A stretch of 8,844 nucleotides of DNA, from positions 1-8,844 of the forward strand of contig OMSP01000099.1 in NCBI GenBank assembly GCA_900313775.1. Direction: 5' to 3'. Positions 1 through 4,482 of the stretch are shown here, piece after piece (position 1 is the first letter of the stretch; each line of letters opens with the position of its first letter). The notes below the pieces were generated by a model that worked only from the letters and a program-made list of their open reading frames with translations, was not told the origin of the DNA and did not search any database. Origin of the DNA: an uncultured Eubacteriales bacterium. Lineage in GTDB: Bacteria > Bacillota > Clostridia > Lachnospirales > Lachnospiraceae. Both the position numbers and the translations under genes were made by a program.

Positions 1-1263
1 CAGATAGGCACACGGCAGGACGACCACTATCAGGCGGATGATCGATACGATCAGAGATATCGTGCCGTTGCCGAGTCCCTGACAGACACCGGACAAAACG
101 ATACCGATGGCAGCAAACAGGAAACCGCATGATACGATCCTTAGCGCCAGTTCAGTCAGGCGCATGGATTCGTTTGACAGCGAAAACACCTGAACGATAT
201 CAGCGGTAAACAACTGGATGACCAGGATCCCCACCGCCATGATGATCTCAACATACAGCAGGCCGAAGCGCATGATATCCCCAATACGCTTCCTGTCGGC
301 CGCTCCGTAATTGTAGGAAACAGTCGGCACGACACCGTTCATCATGCCGAAGGCCGGCATAAAGATAAAACTCTGCAATTTGAAATAAACGCCGAAAGCC
401 GTGACAGCTGATGTTGACAGCGATCCCAGTATCAGATTCATGCCATAGGACATCACTGAGGTCAGCGACTGCATGATCACAGTCGGCAGTCCGACCTGAT
501 AGATCCTCCTGATGATCCGCCATTGAGGGCGCAGATAATGCAGCCTGTGATCTAACTGTCTGTTGTTCCTGAAGTAGATGATCCCCAGCAGGAGAAACGA
601 GGCCATTTGACCGATGACTGTCGCGTAGGCGGCACCGGCCACTCCCATGGCAGGAAAAGGTCCGAGCCCGAAGATCAGCACCGGGTCAAGTCCGATATTG
701 ATCAGTGCGCCGGTCAATTGTCCTGTCATGGCCAGTTTTGAATGACCCATGGCCAGCATTTTCTTTTCCAGATCCATAAAGCCGAGGCATCCGAATGACA
801 GGATCGTAACGATACTCAGGTACCGCACTCCCATACCGGCGATCACCGGATCGGAAGTATGGCTGTGAATAAAAGCTCTGGTCCCGAAGAGTCCGAACAG
901 CAACATCGCCAGATAATAGCAGATATATATGAAAAAAGCGTTGCCGGCCGTCCTGTTCGCATTCTCTCTGTCGTGCTTTCCGAAATACATCGCCAAAGAC
1001 GATGTGGTGCCAACAGCCGTTCCTACCCCGAGACAGATGATAAGCATCTGAATAGGATAAGCCAGCGTGAGCGCATTGATCGCTTTATCTCCCATGTCCG
1101 CCACTTCCGCCGTATTCGGAATACGGGACACAAAAAAGGTGTCCACGACATTGTAGAAAGCCTGGCAAAACATGGACAGCATCATCGGAGCGCCCATATT
1201 GAGCAGGAGCCTCGGAACGGGCATCGTTCCCAGTTTAGTTGAACCTTTGACTTCTTTTTCCAT
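1..1263 (-). CDS. MATE family efflux transporter (3' end beyond window)
   Basis: This is a multidrug and toxin extrusion (MATE) type cation-coupled efflux protein of the cytoplasmic membrane; the substrate cannot be read from sequence. My own translation of the minus strand from the ATG at 1263-1261 stays open for 421 codons to the window edge. Family members are usually about 450 residues, so only the C-terminal end is missing. The N-terminus (MEKEVKGSTKLGTMPVPRLL) has the family's short polar leader and G-T-x-P-[VI]-x-[KR]-L-L element, followed by a first helix with the typical F-Y-N-V-V-D-T-F-F pattern. Later features are the GAxxNIxLDPVLIFG segment near residue 180, the A-A-Y-A-T-V-I-G-Q stretch and the second-half motif P-x-x-S-Y-N-Y-G-A near residue 310, all typical of MATE/MepA-like proteins. 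The Shine-Dalgarno is weak. The gene is divergent from yerC, with 77 bases between the start codons. I could not identify a convincing promoter for it. Confidence 0.93.
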   Translation of the reverse strand, partial: MEKEVKGSTKLGTMPVPRLLLNMGAPMMLSMFCQAFYNVVDTFFVSRIPNTAEVADMGDKAINALTLAYPIQMLIICLGVGTAVGTTSSLAMYFGKHDRENANRTAGNAFFIYICYYLAMLLFGLFGTRAFIHSHTSDPVIAGMGVRYLSIVTILSFGCLGFMDLEKKMLAMGHSKLAMTGQLTGALINIGLDPVLIFGLGPFPAMGVAGAAYATVIGQMASFLLLGIIYFRNNRQLDHRLHYLRPQWRIIRRIYQVGLPTVIMQSLTSVMSYGMNLILGSLSTSAVTAFGVYFKLQSFIFMPAFGMMNGVVPTVSYNYGAADRKRIGDIMRFGLLYVEIIMAVGILVIQLFTADIVQVFSLSNESMRLTELALRIVSCGFLFAAIGIVLSGVCQGLGNGTISLIVSIIRLIVVVLPCAYL

Positions 1264-1291
1264 TGCAACCGTTACTTCTATATGCTAAAAT
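1263..1291 (+). promoter_or_regulatory. Sigma-A promoter of yerC, extended -10
   Basis: TTGCAA (1263-1268), a 17-base spacer and TAAAAT (1286-1291), with TG one base upstream of the -10 (extended -10). The predicted start is near 1298, giving a leader of about 43 bases before the yerC ATG. The -35 hexamer touches the last base of the MATE start codon, so polymerase here would overlap the translation start of the divergent gene. Confidence 0.65.
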
Positions 1292-1300
1292 ACTAATGCT

Positions 1301-1318
1301 ACACAGTGTTAAAGCACT
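1301..1318. promoter_or_regulatory. Candidate operator between yerC promoter and start
   Basis: Two overlapping palindromes lie just downstream of the predicted yerC start site: ACACAGTGT (1301-1309) and AGTGTTAAAGCACT (1305-1318; near-perfect dyad, one wobble and a central mismatch). The position suits a repressor site, possibly an autoregulatory one for the TrpR-fold product, and it could also control the divergent MATE gene. This is inference; no known operator consensus was matched. Confidence 0.3.
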
Positions 1319-1340
1319 AAACTACATGCGAGGTATCATC

Positions 1341-1640
1341 ATGAGCAAACTGGATCAATTAGACAATCAGGATATGAAGAATCTCTTTGATGCCATTCTC
1401 TCCCTTGAAAACAGGGATGAGTGCCGGCGCTTCTTGGAGGATGTCTGCACCGTCGGCGAATTGATATCCATCTGCCAACGCTATGCTGTCGCTGTAATGC
1501 TGCGCGAAAACAAAACATACGCGGAGATCGCCAAGGCGACCCACGCGTCCACAGCAACCATCAGCCGTGTCGGGCGCACGCTCAACTACGGCAATGACGG
1601 CTACGACCTGATCATCGAGCGCATGAAAGAGCGCTCATGA
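1341..1640 (+). CDS. yerC: TrpR-like DNA-binding protein, YerC/YecD family
   Basis: A 99-residue all-helical protein of the Trp-repressor superfamily (YerC/YecD group). It is likely a dimeric cytoplasmic DNA-binding regulator; its target genes are unknown. The N-terminal half (residues 10-50) has the family pattern NLFDAILSL followed by E-C-R-R-F-L-E-D-V-C-T and an E-L-x-x-x-x-Q-R-Y core. The helix-turn-helix is at about residues 56-83 (TYAEIAKATHASTATISRV), followed by the hallmark LNYGNDGYDL. The ATG at 1341 is chosen because AGG lies 7 bases upstream (1331-1333) and because the family begins here. An in-frame ATG at 1263 would put the promoter inside the coding region. The stop (1638-1640) directly abuts the stop codon of the convergent AroB-like gene. 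It does not carry the ligand-pocket evidence needed to call it a true tryptophan repressor. Confidence 0.92.
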   Translation: MSKLDQLDNQDMKNLFDAILSLENRDECRRFLEDVCTVGELISICQRYAVAVMLRENKTYAEIAKATHASTATISRVGRTLNYGNDGYDLIIERMKERS

Positions 1641-1649
1641 GCGGGCTCT
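1628..1649. terminator. Possible bidirectional terminator at convergent gene ends
   Basis: AGAGC (1628-1632) can pair with GCTCT (1645-1649), and inside it lies the perfect 12-base palindrome CGCTCATGAGCG (1632-1643). On the minus strand the structure is followed by TTTC. On the plus strand a T-rich run (GGTTTTT, ending about 1661) comes only after a gap. It spans the stop codons of both yerC and the AroB-like gene. The U-tracts are poor, so the terminator role is tentative. Confidence 0.3.
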
Positions 1650-2747
1650 TCTGAGGTTTTTAAGCCTGAGCAGTCTTTTGCTTGATTCTTTTTTCGGGCG
1701 AACGGCGCTCAGGCCTTTTTTGAGGATCGAGGTCAGTTCGCGCGTCCTGACCCTCTTGAATTCACATTTCCCGATCATCTCGGGAATAATGACCGTATAA
1801 TACGCATTGGTATTGTGCTTGAACAGCGCAGCCGATATAAACTCCCTCTCCGGCCATTCAAAACATGTCAGCAATCCGTACTCATCGAGCAATGCTTTGA
1901 TGCGGTCACCGGTCTTCGTATTGCCGGTGCCGTAAGCCATGATCAGCATCCCGAGTCCGATAGCCTCTCCATGTCCTATCGCATTATCTGTCAGCTGCTC
2001 GATCACCTGCCCGGGCATCCGTCCCAGATCGAGCACACCGCGCTGCGATGAAGTCGGATTTTCGGAGATAATATTTGCCTTGATCTCGGCACAGTCGCCG
2101 ATGGCCCTCTCAAGCTCATCCATATGGCTCCGTCCTATATGTTCGCGAAGCCTTCCGTACAGTGTTCCTTTTTCGATCACTGCATATTTGATGATCTCGC
2201 CCATACCGTTTCTGATCTCGTGTTCCGGCAGGGAAGCCAGTAGATCTATATCCGCCACGACCATCTCCGGCTGGTAGTTGACACCGGCCATATCCGGCCC
2301 CTCGGGTATATTGATATCCGCCTTACCGCCGATCGCTGCATCGACCATGGCGACCAATGTCGTTGGCATATGCACCACCTTGACGCCGCGAAGGTACAGG
2401 GCTGCAGCCATAGTGACGACATCGATCGCGAGTCCGCCGCCAAGGGCCAACAGCACGTCGTTGCGGGAAACGCTCTGCTGTGTAAGCGTGCTAAGAAGCG
2501 ATTCCACCAATGCCAGATCCTTGGAGTTATCATCCACCATGAAGGGTATGGATTTAACCTCGATCCCATAGTCCTCGATCGCCGAACAGACAGCCTCCCC
2601 GTAGAGAGGATCCACATACATATCGCTGAGTACTATAACAGTGTGTCCGTGCGCGATCGGATTCAGCAGCTTGCCGATCTGACTGGTCAGGGCCGGTCCG
2701 ATCCAAACCTGATATGAGGGCTCCGTTTTGACTTCAATACATCTCAC
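1635..2747 (-). CDS. 3-dehydroquinate synthase-like protein with degenerate active site
   Basis: A 370-residue protein with the dehydroquinate synthase (AroB) fold, about the usual family length. The start is GTG at 2747 with GGAGG (2757-2761) nine bases upstream. The conserved frame is clear: GGG at 103-105, a PTTL-x-x-x-VDAAIGGK block at 128-142, N-Y-Q-P near 157-160, G-E-I-I-K-Y at 183-188 and GHGEAIGLGM near 258-267. Many catalytic positions known from AroB enzymes are changed. The N-F-G-H-T-x-G-H motif reads DLGRMPGQ (240-247), so the first zinc-ligand His is Arg and the second His is Gln. The G-K-N motif reads G-P-D (150-152), the D-K-K motif reads N-T-N (312-314), and G-G-G-x-x-G-D has lost its last Gly (I108). 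One zinc Glu (E184) and the other zinc His (H259) remain. The C-terminus is a strongly basic tail (351-370). It may be an inactive or repurposed paralogue rather than the shikimate enzyme. I saw no own promoter, so read-through from the cold-shock gene is likely. Confidence 0.85.
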   Translation of the reverse strand: MRCIEVKTEPSYQVWIGPALTSQIGKLLNPIAHGHTVIVLSDMYVDPLYGEAVCSAIEDYGIEVKSIPFMVDDNSKDLALVESLLSTLTQQSVSRNDVLLALGGGLAIDVVTMAAALYLRGVKVVHMPTTLVAMVDAAIGGKADINIPEGPDMAGVNYQPEMVVADIDLLASLPEHEIRNGMGEIIKYAVIEKGTLYGRLREHIGRSHMDELERAIGDCAEIKANIISENPTSSQRGVLDLGRMPGQVIEQLTDNAIGHGEAIGLGMLIMAYGTGNTKTGDRIKALLDEYGLLTCFEWPEREFISAALFKHNTNAYYTVIIPEMIGKCEFKRVRTRELTSILKKGLSAVRPKKESSKRLLRLKNLRRARS

Positions 2748-2779
2748 GATCTCTTTCCTCCGGAACTGTCTTTTGGCAC

Positions 2780-2824
2780 AAAAAATCAGACAATACTAAG
2801 CCGTTCGCCGCGTATTGTCTGATT
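2780..2824 (-). terminator. Rho-independent terminator after cold-shock gene
   Basis: A perfect 13-base stem, AATCAGACAATAC (2784-2796) with GTATTGTCTGATT (2812-2824), has a 15-base loop. On the minus strand it is followed by a run of six T (2785-2780). It starts 35 bases after the cold-shock stop codon and 37 bases before the AroB-like start, so it should separate the two genes, leaving the AroB-like gene to partial read-through. Confidence 0.85.
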
Positions 2825-2859
2825 CTTTCATTGCGTTACTAACATAAACCGTATCGTCT

Positions 2860-3057
2860 TTAAAGCTTCTTTACATTTACTGCCTGCGGGCCCTTCGCAC
2901 CTTCCGTGACTTCGAACTCGACTTCCTGTCCTTCATCGAGAGACTTGAATCCCTCTGACTCAATACCTGAATAATGGACAAACACGTCGTTTCCTTCCTC
3001 GTCGGAAATGAATCCGTAGCCCTTCTGGTTATTGAACCATTTAACTGTGCCCTTCAT
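2860..3057 (-). CDS. cspA: Cold-shock protein, CspA family
   Basis: A 65-residue single cold-shock domain (OB fold) that binds single-stranded RNA and DNA and acts as an RNA chaperone in the cytoplasm. Both nucleic-acid-binding motifs are intact: RNP1 KGYGFI at 12-17 and RNP2 VFVHY at 25-29. The family N-terminus MKGTVKWFN is present, and the length is that of the family. GGAGGT (3068-3073) lies 9 bases before the ATG. The gene has its own strong promoter and terminator, so it is a monocistronic unit. The paralogue letter (A, B, C or D) cannot be assigned; whether it is cold-inducible or constitutive is not shown by the sequence. Confidence 0.97.
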   Translation of the reverse strand: MKGTVKWFNNQKGYGFISDEEGNDVFVHYSGIESEGFKSLDEGQEVEFEVTEGAKGPQAVNVKKL

Positions 3058-3133
3058 GATCTAGCTACCTCCGTTAACTGACAAATCTGTATCAGTACAA
3101 AATTCTATGGTAACTGAACTTTATACAGGCTCG

Positions 3134-3162
3134 ATTTTAACATGTGACTCGTTTTGCGTCAA
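3134..3162 (-). promoter_or_regulatory. Sigma-A promoter of the cold-shock gene
   Basis: On the minus strand TTGACG (3162-3157), a 17-base spacer and TAAAAT (3139-3134), with TG one base upstream (extended -10). The predicted start near 3127 gives a leader of about 70 bases. This leader can form a hairpin, ACTGATA with TTGTCAGT (about 3077-3096), just upstream of the Shine-Dalgarno. Confidence 0.75.
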
Positions 3163-3189
3163 GCGTAAACTTACATTTAGGGTCGAATG

Positions 3190-4158
3190 TTAAATCTTGT
3201 TGTCAGATCCCAGGACATTGATGATCTTGCGCTTGACCATGTCCTTGACCGCCGCACGTGCCGGCTTCAGGTACTGACGCGGATCAAAATGATCCGGATG
3301 CTCCGCGAAATGCTGGCGGATATGCGCTGTCATGGTAAGGCGGATGTCTGAGTCGATATTGATCTTGCAGACTGCGGACTTAGCCGCCTGACGGAGCTGT
3401 TCTTCCGGAATACCGATCGCGTTAGGCATGTTGCCGCCGTATTTGTTGACCATCTCGACGAACTCCTGCGGCACGGATGAAGAACCGTGGAGCACGATCG
3501 GGAAGCCGGGCAGTTTCTTGACGACTTCTTCAAGCACATCGAAACGCAGCGGCGGCGGAACGAGGATACCATCCTCATTCTTGGTGCACTGCTCGGGACG
3601 GAATTTATAAGCGCCGTGGGAAGTGCCGATAGCAATAGCAAGGGAATCGCAGCCTGTCTTGTCTACGAACTCTTCAACTTCTTCAGGTCTCGTATAGCTG
3701 GCCTGCCCTTCCTCTACGACGACCTCGTCTTCCACTCCCTCGAGAGTTCCGAGCTCTGCCTCGACCACTACGCCGTGATCGTGCGCATATTCTACTACCT
3801 GCTTGGTGATGGCGATATTCTCCTCAAAAGGTTTCGATGACATGTCGATCATGACAGAGGTGAATCCGCCGTCGATGCAGCTCTTGCAGAGTTCAAATGA
3901 ATCGCCGTGGTCAAGATGCAGTGCGATCGGAATATCAGGGTTCTCGATCACGGCTGCCTCCACCAGTTTGACCAGATAAGTGTGATTGGCATAGGCGCGA
4001 GCGCCCTTGGACACCTGAAGGATGACCGGCGAACGGGTCTCCTGGCAGGCTTCCGTGATACCCTGCACGATCTCCATGTTGTTGACATTGAAAGCACCGA
4101 TGGCATAACCGCCGTCATAGGCTTTCTTGAACATTTCAGTGGTTGTTACGAGCGGCAT
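3190..4158 (-). CDS. fba: Class II fructose-bisphosphate aldolase
   Basis: A zinc-dependent aldolase of 322 residues that reversibly cleaves fructose-1,6-bisphosphate to dihydroxyacetone phosphate and glyceraldehyde-3-phosphate in cytoplasmic glycolysis and gluconeogenesis. The TIM-barrel motifs are complete: the N-terminal AIGAFNVNN block (19-27), HLDHG at 81-85 (catalytic Asp83, zinc His84), EAELG at 133-137, GTSHGAYK at 178-185 (zinc His181), VLHGSS at 222-227 (zinc His224) and KINIDSDIR at 265-273 for phosphate binding. The start is ATG 4158 with AAGGAGG (GGAGG at 4164-4168) five bases upstream. It has its own promoter upstream and a repeat element at the predicted transcription start. 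Related class II tagatose-bisphosphate aldolases share the fold, but the overall motif set and single-gene context favour fba. I see no clear terminator between it and the cold-shock promoter. Confidence 0.96.
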   Translation of the reverse strand: MPLVTTTEMFKKAYDGGYAIGAFNVNNMEIVQGITEACQETRSPVILQVSKGARAYANHTYLVKLVEAAVIENPDIPIALHLDHGDSFELCKSCIDGGFTSVMIDMSSKPFEENIAITKQVVEYAHDHGVVVEAELGTLEGVEDEVVVEEGQASYTRPEEVEEFVDKTGCDSLAIAIGTSHGAYKFRPEQCTKNEDGILVPPPLRFDVLEEVVKKLPGFPIVLHGSSSVPQEFVEMVNKYGGNMPNAIGIPEEQLRQAAKSAVCKINIDSDIRLTMTAHIRQHFAEHPDHFDPRQYLKPARAAVKDMVKRKIINVLGSDNKI

Positions 4159-4209
4159 GATGACCTCCTTTTTATCGATTCAAACACCGTGCTGTATATC
4201 CGTTTCAAA

Positions 4210-4240
4210 AGGTGACCGTCAACTGATCTGACCGTCACCT
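4210..4240. repeat. Double TGACCGTCA element at the fba start site
   Basis: Two identical copies of TGACCGTCA (4213-4221 and 4229-4237) are separated by 7 bases. Each copy is itself a near-palindrome (TGAC-C-GTCA), and together with flanking AGG/CCT they form a 31-base dyad with one C-C mismatch. On the minus strand it starts three bases after the -10 of the fba promoter, so it spans the predicted +1 and the first 25 or so bases of the transcript. It could be an operator, a 5' protective stem-loop, or a weak copA terminator followed by four T. A terminator here would also stop fba, so I favour an operator or 5' hairpin. Confidence 0.6.
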
Positions 4241-4242
4241 CT

Positions 4243-4271
4243 ATCATAGTCTATGGAAGCTGTAAAATCAA
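4243..4271 (-). promoter_or_regulatory. Sigma-A promoter of fba
   Basis: On the minus strand TTGATT (4271-4266), a 17-base spacer and TATGAT (4248-4243). It lies immediately after the copA stop codon, giving fba an expression unit separate from the copper genes. The predicted start is near 4236, with a leader of about 78 bases that begins with the repeat element. Confidence 0.7.
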
Positions 4272-4275
4272 CCGT

Positions 4276-4482
4276 TTAGGCTATTCCCATATAAGAATAT
4301 CCCTTTGATTCGACTGCCGCTTTTACAGCTGCTTCGTCGAATCCGTCCGTGACCTTTAACGCCACCTCATCAGCCTCGTGTGAAGCTGCCGCCTCCTCGA
4401 CAAACGGCAGTGCTTCGAGTGCCTCTTTTACCGCCGCCTCACAGTGCGGGCACATCATACCTTCAACTTTGATCGTTTTCAT
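4276..4482 (-). other. copZ: CopZ-like domain with internal start inside copA
   Basis: Codon 791 of copA is an ATG (4482-4480) preceded by AAAGGAG (4496-4490) with 7-base spacing, an ideal ribosome binding site encoded within the linker codons P-E-R-S-E-K. Starting there would give a 68-residue protein, MKTIKVEGMMCPHC and onward, the typical size and layout of the free copper chaperone CopZ. CopZ delivers Cu(I) to CopA and to CsoR-type sensors. The arrangement suggests a former separate copZ whose upstream stop codon was lost. Both a fused domain and a free chaperone could be made from the same frame. Production of the short form is inference. Confidence 0.45.

Noticed and set aside
1263..1340. 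N-terminal extension of yerC to an ATG at 1263
   Set aside because: The extension covers the -10 hexamer and predicted start site, has no ribosome binding site and does not resemble the family N-terminus.
1635..2747. Frameshift or sequencing error as the cause of the odd AroB-like motifs
   Set aside because: Conserved motifs on both sides of each change stay in the same frame with correct spacing, and the changes are single-residue substitutions spread over the protein.
4207..4240. Simple copA terminator
   Set aside because: Only four T follow the stem, and it lies downstream of a good fba promoter, so it would also terminate fba. It is kept as a repeat or operator candidate.
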